Positions 26,276-35,209 of a stretch of DNA of 64,000 bases are shown here, in pieces (position 1 is the first letter of the stretch; the number at the start of each line of letters is the position of its first letter). Source of the DNA: Caproicibacter sp047777415 (lineage in GTDB: Bacteria; Bacillota; Clostridia; Oscillospirales; Acutalibacteraceae); NCBI GenBank assembly GCA_047777415.1, contig JBKEEO010000002.1, positions 744,001 through 808,000 on the forward strand, in the 5' to 3' direction. The notes beneath the pieces are model-generated. The model was not told the DNA's origin, did no database searches, and saw only the letters and a program-made list of their open reading frames with translations. The position numbers and the translations under genes are program-made.

Positions 26276-27937
26276 TTAGCTTACCTTTGCATAAGTGAAG
26301 AGCTTATCACCCAACGGTGTGGTAACAACATTGGAAATGTTCGGCTTCTGGAGATACACATCAGTGTAGAAATAAATTGGGCACGCAGGCATTTCTTCCA
26401 TCAGAATGTCTTCTGCGTCATGCATAGCCTGCATACGCACTTCCTGATCACCGGTGGATTTTGCCTGCATAATCAAGTCATCAAATTCCTGATTAGACCA
26501 GTGAGGATTGTTATTTCCGGAATCAGTCAAGAACAGGTCCAGATAGGAAATCGGGTCATTGTAGTCGGCCAGCCAGCCGTCACGTGCAACTTCATAGTTG
26601 CCTTTTTGGCGGCTGTCAATGAATACAGCCCACTCTTGCGAAGCCAAGGTGCAATTGATGCCGAGTTCTTCTTTCCACATGTTCTGAAGTGCTTCCGCAA
26701 TCGCCTTATGGCCGGAGCTTGTGTTATAGGAATACTCAAAAGTCGGGAACCCTTCACCGTTCGGATAGCCCGCCTCTGCTAGGAGTTTTTTGGCTTCTTC
26801 CACATTTTGCTCGTAATCTGCATCCTCTACAGAGAAGTAAGAACCACCCACATCACGGAACTGTTTGGAGCTGTCCGCGTCGCTGACACCGGTGGATACA
26901 AATGCGTCCGCCGGAATTTGACCGGCTTTGGTGATGTTATTCACAATATAATTGCGGTCAATTGCAAGTGTAAGTGCTTTGCGGACTCTTGGGTCATTAA
27001 AAGGCTCTTTCTCACAGTTGAATGCGATATAATACGTACCAAGCTGTGCCATGTTGTGGTAATCATCGGTAGCAGCCCAAGTGTCCTGCTCCTCTACAGG
27101 ATAGGAATCCGCAAACTGCAGTTCACCGTTCTGGTATGCTGCTTGAATGGCAGAGTCATCGTCCATCAGCATGAATGTAATCTTGTCAACTGTTACTTCG
27201 TCCTTATTGTAGTACGTATCGCTCTTTTCGGCAACAATACTTTCTTTATGATTCCATTCTTTCATTTGATAAGGACCATTGCCAATATAGGTTGACGGAT
27301 CCTGTGTCCACTTATCGTTTCCATCCACAATATCTTTGCGCATTGGATAAAACATGGGACGGCTGAGCAGCTCTAGGAAATACGCACAGGGTGCAATCAG
27401 TTTAATTTCGAGCGTTTTATCATCTTTTGCGGTAATACCCAAACTAGTCACATCCGGGTTATTGCCGGTGTAAATATCCGTAGCATTTACAACCGGATCC
27501 AACATATAACTGTACTCAGAACCTGTCTTTGGGTCAACCACACGCTGCCATCCATAGACGAAATCCTGTGCAGTAACAGGTTCTCCATCGGACCATTTAA
27601 TATCGTCGCGCAGCGTAACGGTGTAAGTCAAACCGTCATCACTGATTTGAATATCTTCAGCTTGTCCGTTGACAATGTTTCCGTCTTGATCCAGTTTTGT
27701 CAGGCCTTCAAACATATGCTCGATATAAATGAAGCCGTCAACTGAAGTATTCAACGCAGGGTCAATGGAGTCCGGCTCCGTTCCTACCTGTACGGTTAAA
27801 GAAACCGGCTGGGTTTCTGCAGCAGAATTACCTTCAGAACCTGCCTCCTGAGATGAAGATGACGAATCGCCGCATCCGGTGAATGCCGTTGCAATCATGA
27901 GGGCGGCAAGCACCGAAGCCAAAAATCTTTTTTTCAT
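26276..27937 (-). CDS. oppA: Oligopeptide ABC transporter substrate-binding lipoprotein
   Basis: 553-aa family 5 extracellular solute-binding protein. Signal peptide with lipobox near Cys22 (ATAFTGC), then a Ser-rich linker. Typical SBP_bac_5 segments: YTVTLRDDIKWSDGEPVTAQDFVYGWQR, YIGNGPYQMKEW, FNDPRVRKALTLAIDR, and the C-terminal YFYTDVYLQKPNI block. It is last in the oppB-C-D-F-A operon, after a 200-bp gap with its own possible promoter. GGAGGG precedes the ATG. The TAA stop lies inside the IS256-B target repeat and is intact. Confidence 0.94.
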   Translation of the reverse strand: MKKRFLASVLAALMIATAFTGCGDSSSSSQEAGSEGNSAAETQPVSLTVQVGTEPDSIDPALNTSVDGFIYIEHMFEGLTKLDQDGNIVNGQAEDIQISDDGLTYTVTLRDDIKWSDGEPVTAQDFVYGWQRVVDPKTGSEYSYMLDPVVNATDIYTGNNPDVTSLGITAKDDKTLEIKLIAPCAYFLELLSRPMFYPMRKDIVDGNDKWTQDPSTYIGNGPYQMKEWNHKESIVAEKSDTYYNKDEVTVDKITFMLMDDDSAIQAAYQNGELQFADSYPVEEQDTWAATDDYHNMAQLGTYYIAFNCEKEPFNDPRVRKALTLAIDRNYIVNNITKAGQIPADAFVSTGVSDADSSKQFRDVGGSYFSVEDADYEQNVEEAKKLLAEAGYPNGEGFPTFEYSYNTSSGHKAIAEALQNMWKEELGINCTLASQEWAVFIDSRQKGNYEVARDGWLADYNDPISYLDLFLTDSGNNNPHWSNQEFDDLIMQAKSTGDQEVRMQAMHDAEDILMEEMPACPIYFYTDVYLQKPNISNVVTTPLGDKLFTYAKVS

Positions 27938-27981
27938 AATTTTCCCTCCAACTAAAAAAATTCTTGATGGAAATCTTGCAT

Positions 27982-28011
27982 TTTATATCAAAGACCATTG
28001 CACGAATCCAA
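27982..28011 (-). promoter_or_regulatory. Possible internal promoter for oppA
   Basis: On the minus strand TTGGAT, 18-bp spacer, TATAAA. It would allow extra expression of the binding protein, as is usual for ABC importers. The gap also holds an imperfect stem (GGCAACACC / GTTGTTACC). Confidence 0.4.
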
Positions 28012-28137
28012 AGATTTCACAATGAAGCCCTGCAGGCAACACCAAATTAGCAATGTTGTTACCTACAAACTCAATTAAATGCAACTGAAAACTTGTCTTC
28101 ACATACAAATGAAACCGCTGAATTCTGCAATGAAGTC

Positions 28138-29124
28138 CTAATGCACATTTTTCTGATTGATTTCACGGATTCTATGGCAAGCTGCAAAATGTCCCGGTTC
28201 ATATTCCGCCATTTCAGGGACTGCTTCAGCACATTTTGGCACTGCATAAGGACATCTTGTCCGGAAGCGGCAGCCTGTTGGAGGATGAAGCGGACTTGGC
28301 ACATCACCTTCCAGCACAATTCTTTTTTTCTGACGGCTTGTTTTTGGGTCAGGAATCGGAATGGATGAAAGAAGGCTTTGTGTATATGGATGCAGAGGTT
28401 TATAATACAGCGATTCACTGTCCGCCATTTCCACTAGTTTCCCCAAATACATAACGCCGATTCTATTACTAATATGCTTCACGACGGCAAGGTCATGGGC
28501 AATAAACAAATATGTTAAGCCCAATTCTTTTTGCAGGTCTTCAAACATATTGATGACTTGTGCTTGAATGGATACATCCAGTGCGGAAATTGGTTCATCA
28601 CAAACAATAAACTCCGGATTAACCGCAAGAGCACGGGCAATACCGATTCTCTGCCGCTGGCCGCCTGAAAATTCATGTGGATAGCGGTTCGCATGCTCGC
28701 TGTTAAGTCCCACTGTTTTGAGCAGTGATAGAATTTTTTCTTTTCGTTCTGCCTTAGAAGAAGCAAGTCCATGAATATCAATTGCTTCCCCAACAATATC
28801 CCCGACTGTCATGCGGGGGTCCAGAGAAGCATATGGATCCTGAAACACAATCTGCATTTTCTTACGATAGGGTTTAAAATCAACATGCGTAACATCAACG
28901 CCATTATAAATAATTTTGCCGCCGGTAGGCTCATAAAGCCGAAGGATGGTACGGCCGGTTGTGGTTTTCCCGCAGCCGCTTTCCCCCACTAGCCCAAAGG
29001 TTTCACCTCGATTGATGTAAAAACTAACATCATCCACTGCTTTAATATAGCCTTTGCTAAATGCGCCTGTTTTAACAGGAAAATACTGTTTGAGGTGCTG
29101 AACCTCCAATAATTTTTCACTCAT
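28138..29124 (-). CDS. oppF: Oligopeptide ABC transporter ATP-binding protein OppF
   Basis: 328-aa ABC ATPase. Walker A GESGCGKTT, Q-loop IVFQDPYASLDPR, signature FSGGQRQRIGIARAL, Walker B FIVCDEPISALD, H-loop LFIAHDLAV, and the C-terminal oligopeptide extension with the RTRCPYA cysteine region (oligo_HPY). The start is ATG 29124, which overlaps the oppD stop and has GGAG upstream; a longer start at 29151 is inside oppD. Energises peptide uptake together with OppD. Confidence 0.94.
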   Translation of the reverse strand: MSEKLLEVQHLKQYFPVKTGAFSKGYIKAVDDVSFYINRGETFGLVGESGCGKTTTGRTILRLYEPTGGKIIYNGVDVTHVDFKPYRKKMQIVFQDPYASLDPRMTVGDIVGEAIDIHGLASSKAERKEKILSLLKTVGLNSEHANRYPHEFSGGQRQRIGIARALAVNPEFIVCDEPISALDVSIQAQVINMFEDLQKELGLTYLFIAHDLAVVKHISNRIGVMYLGKLVEMADSESLYYKPLHPYTQSLLSSIPIPDPKTSRQKKRIVLEGDVPSPLHPPTGCRFRTRCPYAVPKCAEAVPEMAEYEPGHFAACHRIREINQKNVH

Positions 29125-30130
29125 GGCTGGCGGCTCCTTCCTGTTTTTCAAACTGCTCCTTTTGATTTAACCAGCAGGCGCTCTTATGCGTTGGAGAAAT
29201 CTGCGTAAACTCGGGCATTTTTTTCAAACAGATTTTCATACAAGATTCGCATCTTGGCGCAAATGGACAGCCCGCCGGGGGATTCAAAAGATCAACTGGA
29301 GTCCCCTCAATCGGTACCAGCCTTTCATGGCTGGACTGGTTGATTTTAGGAATAGAACGCAGCAACCCAACGGTGTAACAATGTTTTGGATGATAGAAAA
29401 TATCGTCAACCGTGCCAATTTCAACAATTTTTCCTGCATACATAACCGCTATGCGGTCGCATACATCAGAAACAACACCCAAATCGTGGGTAATCAGCAT
29501 GACAGACATGCCGATTTTCTTTTTCAGTTCCACCATCAGTTCCATAATCTGAGCTTGAATGGTTACATCAAGCGCAGTAGTCGGCTCGTCCGCAATCAGT
29601 AATTTCGGATCACAAGCCAGCGCCATCGCAATCATAACACGCTGACGCATTCCGCCGGAAAATTCGTGCGGATACTGTTTCAGCCTTTTTTCAGGCTCGT
29701 TTACACCCACCAAATTCAGCAGTTCAATCGCTCGTTGGCGGCGCTCTTCACGATTTTTATTTGTATGAAGCCGCAGCATTTCAGTCAGTTGATTACCGAT
29801 GGTGTAAACGGGATTCAATGATGTCATTGGATCTTGGAAAATAATACTAACTTCGCTGCCGCGTATTTTTCGAAATTCTTTTTCTGAAAGTTTTTCTATT
29901 TGATGTCCGTTAAAATTAACTGTTCCGCCAACAATTTTGCCCGGCTTATCCACAAGCCCCATTAGGGTATAGGCAGAAACACTTTTGCCGCTTCCGGATT
30001 CCCCCACAATACCGAGAACTTCTCCATAGTCAAGCGTATAGGATACTCCATTCACCGCTTTGACTTCACCAGCTGGTGTAAAAAAGGACACTTTTAAATC
30101 GTTTATTTCAAGCAGATGTTTGTTTTTCAT
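29117..30130 (-). CDS. oppD: Oligopeptide ABC transporter ATP-binding protein OppD
   Basis: 337-aa ABC ATPase. Walker A GESGSGKSV, Q-loop IIFQDPMTSLNPVYTIG, signature FSGGMRQRVMIAMAL, Walker B LLIADEPTTALD, H-loop LITHDLGVV and the C-terminal CPFAPRCESCMKIC cysteine cluster of the oligo_HPY extension, which in relatives binds an Fe-S cluster. Overlaps oppC by 4 bp (ATGA) and oppF by 8 bp. Confidence 0.94.
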   Translation of the reverse strand: MKNKHLLEINDLKVSFFTPAGEVKAVNGVSYTLDYGEVLGIVGESGSGKSVSAYTLMGLVDKPGKIVGGTVNFNGHQIEKLSEKEFRKIRGSEVSIIFQDPMTSLNPVYTIGNQLTEMLRLHTNKNREERRQRAIELLNLVGVNEPEKRLKQYPHEFSGGMRQRVMIAMALACDPKLLIADEPTTALDVTIQAQIMELMVELKKKIGMSVMLITHDLGVVSDVCDRIAVMYAGKIVEIGTVDDIFYHPKHCYTVGLLRSIPKINQSSHERLVPIEGTPVDLLNPPAGCPFAPRCESCMKICLKKMPEFTQISPTHKSACWLNQKEQFEKQEGAASHE

Positions 30131-31185
30131 TTTGCATTCTCCTTCATCTTCGGATCAAATGCATCCCGCAGTCCATCGCCAAACAGGTTGAAGGAGAGAA
30201 TGACGACACTGATTGCGACAGCCGGTGCAACGAGCAAATAGGTGTAAGATTGAAGTCCGCCAATCGCGTCGGAAGCAAGAGATCCAAGGCTGGCCATTGG
30301 CGACATAACACCAAGTCCCAAGAAACTTAAAAATGCTTCTGTGAAAATTGCCCTCGGAATTTCCAGTGTAGTCATAACAATTAGCACACTAATACAGTTT
30401 GGAATCAAATGCTTTGTGATAATTCTGCGGTGAGAGGCGCCCAATGCGCGTGCTGCTGTGACAAATTCCTGCTCCTTGAGTGCCATGATCTGTCCGCGGA
30501 CTATTCTTGCCATTCCTACCCAATATAATAAACTGAATGTGATAAAGATACTAATCATAGGAACACCTAAGCTTTGCAGTCCGGAAAAGGCCGGATGTGC
30601 ATCGAAAAAATTTGTAAGAGGTGTTTTCAAAGTAACCTGAAGCAAAATTATCGTCAGCATATCCGGTATGGAATAAATAATATCCACGATTCGCATCATG
30701 ACAAGGTCAACCACACCGCCGAAGTACCCGGCGATTGCACCATAAATCGTCCCAATGAAAAGAACCAGTATGCTGGCAATGATTCCCACCAACAGAGATA
30801 CACGCGTTCCCATCATGAGCCGAATAGCCATGTCACGTCCGTGCATATCCGTACCAAGAATATGCGGAAAAACACTGCCGCCCGAATTTATGATTTCCAT
30901 TTCTTCTTCAGAATACTGCATCGGATGCAAAAATTCACTTCCGCGGATTTGCTGATCGTAGGAATAAGGATAAAATTGCGGCAGAACAAATGCAAATATC
31001 ATAATCAAAACAATGACAAAAAATGCTGACATCGCCACCTTATTATGGCGCAGCCGATTCATAGCATCTTTCCAGAAAGTGGTGCTTTCCCTCATAATAA
31101 CAAGCTGCTGCTTTTCGGACTCATCAGCTGGCAGAAAATCTTCTGCTTTCAATTGAAGGGATAGCGGTTTCTTGATTCCTTCCAT
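30127..31185 (-). CDS. oppC: Oligopeptide ABC transporter permease OppC
   Basis: 352-aa inner-membrane permease. Long cytoplasmic N-terminus (about 1-48), then TM1 (KVAMSAFFVIVLIMIFAFVL), an extracellular loop with HILGTDMHGRDM, five further segments and the EAA loop GASHRRIITKHLIPNCISVLI. Ends with the usual LFGDGLRDAFDPKMK motif. GGAGG lies upstream. Forms the channel with OppB, whose stop is 15 bp away. Confidence 0.93.
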   Translation of the reverse strand: MEGIKKPLSLQLKAEDFLPADESEKQQLVIMRESTTFWKDAMNRLRHNKVAMSAFFVIVLIMIFAFVLPQFYPYSYDQQIRGSEFLHPMQYSEEEMEIINSGGSVFPHILGTDMHGRDMAIRLMMGTRVSLLVGIIASILVLFIGTIYGAIAGYFGGVVDLVMMRIVDIIYSIPDMLTIILLQVTLKTPLTNFFDAHPAFSGLQSLGVPMISIFITFSLLYWVGMARIVRGQIMALKEQEFVTAARALGASHRRIITKHLIPNCISVLIVMTTLEIPRAIFTEAFLSFLGLGVMSPMASLGSLASDAIGGLQSYTYLLVAPAVAISVVILSFNLFGDGLRDAFDPKMKENAK

Positions 31186-31199
31186 TTCCGTATCCTCCC

Positions 31200-32117
31200 T
31201 TAGTGCAATGTGATGCGCGGATCGATCAGCTTGTAGCAGAGGTCAACCACTAGGTTCATTACAACAATCAAAACAGCTAGGAAAATGGTCGTACTCATTA
31301 CCAATGGATAATCGCGCGCAGTAATACACTGGATAAATTCCCTTCCAAGACCGGGAATGTTAAAGATAGTTTCCACCACAAAGCTGCCTGTAACGGTGTA
31401 AGCCAGCAAGGGACCAAGATAGGTTATCACCGGCAAAATTGCATTTCGAAGAGCATGTTTATATAACAGAATCGCCCTTCCAACACCTTTAGATTTTGCA
31501 GTACGAATATAATCCTGATCAAGTGCATCAAGCATGCCGGAACGCATCAGCCGCGTTATATAGGACATTGGATAAATGGCAAGCGTAATGCAAGGCATAA
31601 TATAAGCTTGGAACGAGCGCAGACCAAAAGTCGGCAGCCATTTAAGTTTAACCCCAAAAATCAGCATCAATACTGCCGCCGTGACGAAACTTGGAACCGC
31701 TATACCGAGTGTTGCTAAGACCATAAGTGCACGATCTGTAAAGCGACCGCGCTTTAACGCCGAAATTGAGCCCATCAAGACACCGAAAATAACGGCGATT
31801 AAAATAGAAATACCGCCTAATTTAGCGGACACCGGAAAAGCAGAGAAAATAATGTCATTTGCTGTCCGACCCTTTTGTTTTAGCGATTCCCCTAAGTCGC
31901 CGGTAAGCAGTTTTCCCATGTAATTTAAATACTGTTGTGGCAGCGGCTTGTCCAACCCATATTTCGCATTTAAAGCTGCAACCGTTTCCTCCGGGATATT
32001 CTTCTCACTTAAAAAAGGACCGCCCGGTATCAAATTCATCAGTGTAAAAGTAATGATTGAAATGAAAAAAATAGTCAATAAGGCATAACCGGTTCTTTTA
32101 ATGGCATATGCTCCCAA
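31200..32117 (-). CDS. oppB: Oligopeptide ABC transporter permease OppB
   Basis: 305-aa permease with six membrane segments and the EAA loop GVGRAILLYKHALRNAILPVITYLG; the ending LVDLCYKLIDPRITL is typical. The start is placed at TTG 32117 because AAAGGGGG lies 7 nt upstream; a GTG nine codons earlier is possible but has no site. First gene of the operon, preceded by a leader of roughly 490 nt from the promoter at 32610-32638. Confidence 0.9.
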   Translation of the reverse strand: MGAYAIKRTGYALLTIFFISIITFTLMNLIPGGPFLSEKNIPEETVAALNAKYGLDKPLPQQYLNYMGKLLTGDLGESLKQKGRTANDIIFSAFPVSAKLGGISILIAVIFGVLMGSISALKRGRFTDRALMVLATLGIAVPSFVTAAVLMLIFGVKLKWLPTFGLRSFQAYIMPCITLAIYPMSYITRLMRSGMLDALDQDYIRTAKSKGVGRAILLYKHALRNAILPVITYLGPLLAYTVTGSFVVETIFNIPGLGREFIQCITARDYPLVMSTTIFLAVLIVVMNLVVDLCYKLIDPRITLH

Positions 32118-32237
32118 AATATATCCCCCTTTTTTCTCTTGCACATTAAATTAAAAAATGGCAAGTACATTCACCGTGAGAATGCGCCTGCCACCCAATA
32201 AATCTTCATGGAATCAATTGCCTGAATATTCTTTGAA

Positions 32238-32354
32238 TTAATATCCACAAATTCGATTTTTACAAATCGAATCAATAATTTGCTTTGTAAATGAACAAAG
32301 CGTCCCACATGCATATGCAACTACTAAGAGCATCACACCCGCGGAAAACGCCAT
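32238..32354 (-). CDS. Possible leader micro-ORF upstream of oppB
   Basis: 38 codons from ATG 32354 to TAA 32238 (an upstream GTG at 32384 would add ten). The product begins MAFSAGVMLLVVAYACGTL, a single hydrophobic segment, followed by a basic Cys-containing tail. It lies wholly inside the proposed oppB leader. No convincing ribosome binding site precedes either start, so it may be a chance frame; not recognised as any known small protein. Confidence 0.2.
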   Translation of the reverse strand: MAFSAGVMLLVVAYACGTLCSFTKQIIDSICKNRICGY

Positions 32355-32609
32355 TAAAAACAAAACAGGCGAGGCATTAGGCACTACTATCTAAACCCAC
32401 AAGTCTACATTGTAATATGTCTTTGGCATGTATAACTGCTAAATAAAAAACATTTTAACCATAAAATTAGAGAGGTGGTAATCTCCGCTTTTCTAAAACC
32501 ACTTCCCATATCAATTATTAGTATTATGAAACATTAGTATTATGAAAGTTGAAAATTAAAAGTTGCAATAAGCTATTGCATGCCAAGCCACGTGAAAACT
32601 TTAAGTAAA

Positions 32610-32638
32610 ATTATAGAGAAATATTGCATCATTGTCAA
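32610..32638 (-). promoter_or_regulatory. Consensus sigma-A promoter of the opp operon
   Basis: On the minus strand TTGACA (32638-32633), 17-bp spacer, TATAAT (32615-32610): a perfect consensus pair. Transcription would start near 32603, giving a very long untranslated leader before oppB. No terminator-type hairpin with a T-run was seen in the leader; a stem TTCGATTT / AAATCGAA lies at 32252-32271. Confidence 0.8.
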
Positions 32639-33165
32639 GAAAAAATTTCATCCTATTTTTTCTATTTTATTGATATTCAGGCAGATATGCGCATCAAATG
32701 TAATAATATTCAATATTTGATGTATAGAATACTTAATTTAATAAAATTCTTATTAAGACTAAAAAGATATAGATTATGGATATTTGTTGCAGAATAATTG
32801 ATTATTTTTTTGGTTAATTAGGATACTCTTATGGCATACAACCACTTTTTCAAAAAATATATGAAGGCCCAGCAAACATTGATATACCTCCCATGATAAC
32901 TTCCTTAAAAATCAATCTTTGTGAAATCATTGTGTCTCTTTACATGCAAGAATAAAGAATTATTTTGCAAATACATTTACTCCATCAATGTATCCATTCT
33001 TTTCTTGCCAAACCGAATACTGGTGGGGTATAGTATTAACATGTTCTGAAAAAGTGAGTTTGCACCTGCACCTCGGTATGAAACAAATATCCGAGTACTG
33101 CATAAGACAACAAGAATTGTGTTCGCTAAAAAACGGAATTTGAAGAACAGATGGGGGGATTTCCA
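32639..33165. other. AT-rich intergenic region between opp promoter and dehydrogenase
   Basis: About 530 bp without a supported gene. It presumably holds the promoter of the rightward dehydrogenase; TTGCCA (33005-33010), 18-bp spacer, TATAGT (33029-33034) is the best candidate. Upstream, on the leader side, a 15-bp direct repeat ATTAGTATTATGAAA occurs at 32517-32531 and 32533-32547. Confidence 0.45.
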
Positions 33166-34155
33166 ATGAAAATACTTGTTTTAACATCCAAAAAACGTAT
33201 TGAAAAATACACGGATTTTTCTAAAATTCCGGACGACTGGGAAATGATTTACTTAGACAGCGTTTATGACGAAAAAGAGGCTCTGCGGCGTGGAAAAGAT
33301 GCAGACTTTATTATTGTGGATGCAATAAGCCCTGTGACACGCCACTTAATAGAAAATATGCCAAACCTTCGTCTGATTCATTCAGAAGGGGTTGGTTACA
33401 ACAAAATTGATATTCAAGCGGCGAAAGAACGAAATATTTTTGTTTGCAACAATGCTTCACTTAACAGCGGTGCCGTCGCGGAGCAGGCAATTCTGCTCAT
33501 GCTTGCACTGCTTCGCCGGCTTCAAGAGGGGGACAAACTGGTTAGAGAAGGAAAACAAGGTCACGCCAAGGTTTCCTTCATTTTGGACGGAATTCCGGAA
33601 TTAGAATACTGTCATGTGGGGATTATCGGCTTTGGGAGTATTGGAAAAGCAACTGCAAAACGGCTGTCGGGATTTGGTACCCGTGTAAGTTATTACAGCA
33701 GACATCGACTGAGTGTGGAGGAGGAAAAGAAATTTAATGTCAATTACCTCCCTTTGGATGAACTCGCTGCTGCATGCGATATTATTAGTATTCATCTGCC
33801 TGTAACACCGGAAACAATCGGCCTAATTGACAGCAATTTTTTGAAAAAAATGAAGCCCTCCGCATTTTTAATCAACACTGCAAGGGGTGAGATTGTTGAT
33901 CAGAAAGCCCTTGCAGAAGCTTTAGAAAACGGAACCATCGCAGGAGCCGGACTGGATACACTGTACCCCGAACCCGCAACACTGGATAATCCGCTTTTGA
34001 ATTTGAGTGAGAATTGTCGCTTTCGGGTTGTGTTTTCGCCGCATATTGGCGGAACAACTGATAGAGTATTTTATCGCTTGCACCAAAACATTTGGAATAA
34101 TCTATTCCTGGTCGCAGAAGGAAAAAGACCCAACAACATTGTAAACGGGCTGTAA
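33166..34155 (+). CDS. D-isomer-specific 2-hydroxyacid dehydrogenase
   Basis: 329-aa NAD-dependent dehydrogenase of the D-2-hydroxyacid/phosphoglycerate dehydrogenase superfamily. N-terminal substrate domain, Rossmann motif HVGIIGFGSIGKATAKRL, catalytic Arg in FLINTARGEIVDQKAL, Glu in AGLDTLYPEP and His in FSPHIGGTT. The start is ATG 33166 with GGGGGG 7 nt upstream; an ATG five codons earlier overlaps that site. Substrate (lactate, glycerate, other 2-oxo acid) cannot be read. Monocistronic, closed by terminators at 34213 and 34296. Confidence 0.9.
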   Translation: MKILVLTSKKRIEKYTDFSKIPDDWEMIYLDSVYDEKEALRRGKDADFIIVDAISPVTRHLIENMPNLRLIHSEGVGYNKIDIQAAKERNIFVCNNASLNSGAVAEQAILLMLALLRRLQEGDKLVREGKQGHAKVSFILDGIPELEYCHVGIIGFGSIGKATAKRLSGFGTRVSYYSRHRLSVEEEKKFNVNYLPLDELAAACDIISIHLPVTPETIGLIDSNFLKKMKPSAFLINTARGEIVDQKALAEALENGTIAGAGLDTLYPEPATLDNPLLNLSENCRFRVVFSPHIGGTTDRVFYRLHQNIWNNLFLVAEGKRPNNIVNGL

Positions 34156-34212
34156 AAATAGTTTTAGAGATTTCATTCTTAACGATGGCACTCAATTTCT
34201 TTTCATATGTAA

Positions 34213-34244
34213 AGGCAGCCATTTTCGGCCGCCTGTCTTATTTT
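34213..34244 (+). terminator. Terminator of the dehydrogenase gene
   Basis: AGGCAGCC / GGCCGCCT stem (one mismatch) with a 6-nt loop, followed by GTCTTATTTT. Confidence 0.65.
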
Positions 34245-34295
34245 GACGCAAAGCAAAACCTTCTTGCACAGCTGCAAACAGTATTGTAAAAAAGC

Positions 34296-34334
34296 AAACC
34301 CGAAAGAGCGATGCATTCACTCTTTCGGGTTTTT
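34296..34334. terminator. Bidirectional terminator (dehydrogenase / collagen-like gene)
   Basis: AAACCCGAAAGAG / CTCTTTCGGGTTTTT stem. T-run on the plus side and A-run on the minus side permit termination of both convergent genes. Confidence 0.85.
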
Positions 34335-34360
34335 CCCTACCATGTGTTAGTATGAAAATG

Positions 34361-35080
34361 TTAGTTGACCTGAGTAATCACAATATTTGCTTGAACCGGC
34401 AAATCTCCGTATAAAACGGCACTACCCGTAGTATTTACAAGGCACAAAGTGGATGGCGCCGTGCCAATTGTGAGAAGTGCACTGCCGGAAAGCTGCCCGG
34501 AGACAATCGGCATCGCACTTGGAATGTCTGTAGAATCGTTTAGCCTCAAAGCAAACGCTATGGCTGCCGGCCCTGCTGTTCCGGCGACAGCAACCCACCA
34601 ATTCACCAAATACGTGCCCGTCTCAGAAATCGTAAAGATTCCTGTGTTGGAATCATAGGTAATGGAAGGGCTGGAAGTATTCAGCAAGGAATCAAACAGC
34701 ACATTAGCATTGTCTTCCAATGTGTTGGAGTTGTGATTTATCATTTGCGCATGAATACCCGCCAGAGCTTCTTTCGGTCCTCTTGGCCCTCTCGGCCCGG
34801 TGGGCCCGGTTGGTCCTTGCTGGCCTTGTGGTCCGGTTGGTCCTTGCAGGCCTTGTGGCCCTGTTGGCCCGGTCGGACCCATAGGCCCTGTGGGTCCTTG
34901 TGCTCCCGTTGGTCCGGTTGGACCAAAGCAGCAGATACATCTGTTATGGCAGCCGCAACAGGGATGCCCATAATTCATATCTCCGCAAAAAAGCGGCGAA
35001 TGGCAGGCAGAATCGCCTGCATTGTTTAATTGATTTCGAAAATATGTGTAGTAATCGCTTTGATTTTTTTCGGTATACAT
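34361..35080 (-). CDS. Collagen-like triple-helix repeat protein (BclA-like, exosporium/spore-surface type)
   Basis: 239 aa in three parts: an N-terminal region ending in a Cys-rich cluster (eight Cys between about residues 26 and 51), about 16 Gly-X-Y triplets (53-102, mostly GPT/GPQ, ending GPRGPRGP), and a C-terminal beta-rich domain of about 130 aa resembling the BclA C-terminal trimerisation head. Such proteins coat spores in Bacillus and Clostridia. The start is ATG 35080 behind GGGAG; an ATG five codons upstream lacks a site. The Cys cluster is an unusual addition and could crosslink or bind metal. Spore location is inferred. Confidence 0.85.
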   Translation of the reverse strand: MYTEKNQSDYYTYFRNQLNNAGDSACHSPLFCGDMNYGHPCCGCHNRCICCFGPTGPTGAQGPTGPMGPTGPTGPQGLQGPTGPQGQQGPTGPTGPRGPRGPKEALAGIHAQMINHNSNTLEDNANVLFDSLLNTSSPSITYDSNTGIFTISETGTYLVNWWVAVAGTAGPAAIAFALRLNDSTDIPSAMPIVSGQLSGSALLTIGTAPSTLCLVNTTGSAVLYGDLPVQANIVITQVN

Positions 35081-35209
35081 CTTACAATCTCCCATCTATA
35101 TAGCATAGCGATTTCAATACTATCGTTGCTCAATACATGATATGAAAAAAATCTGCATTTGGTTAAGATTAAGGCGTGGAAGATTGTGTTAATTTGCCGG
35201 ATTATTCTG

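Noticed and set aside
34733..35029. Plus-strand and alternate-frame ORFs across the collagen-like gene
   Set aside because: Produced by the repetitive Gly-X-Y DNA; composition (Trp/Ser/Arg repeats) is that of a shadow.
34361..35080. Possible CRISPR-like or tandem repeat array
   Set aside because: The regular repeats are codons for Gly-X-Y triplets, not spacer-repeat units. No CRISPR array was found in the window.
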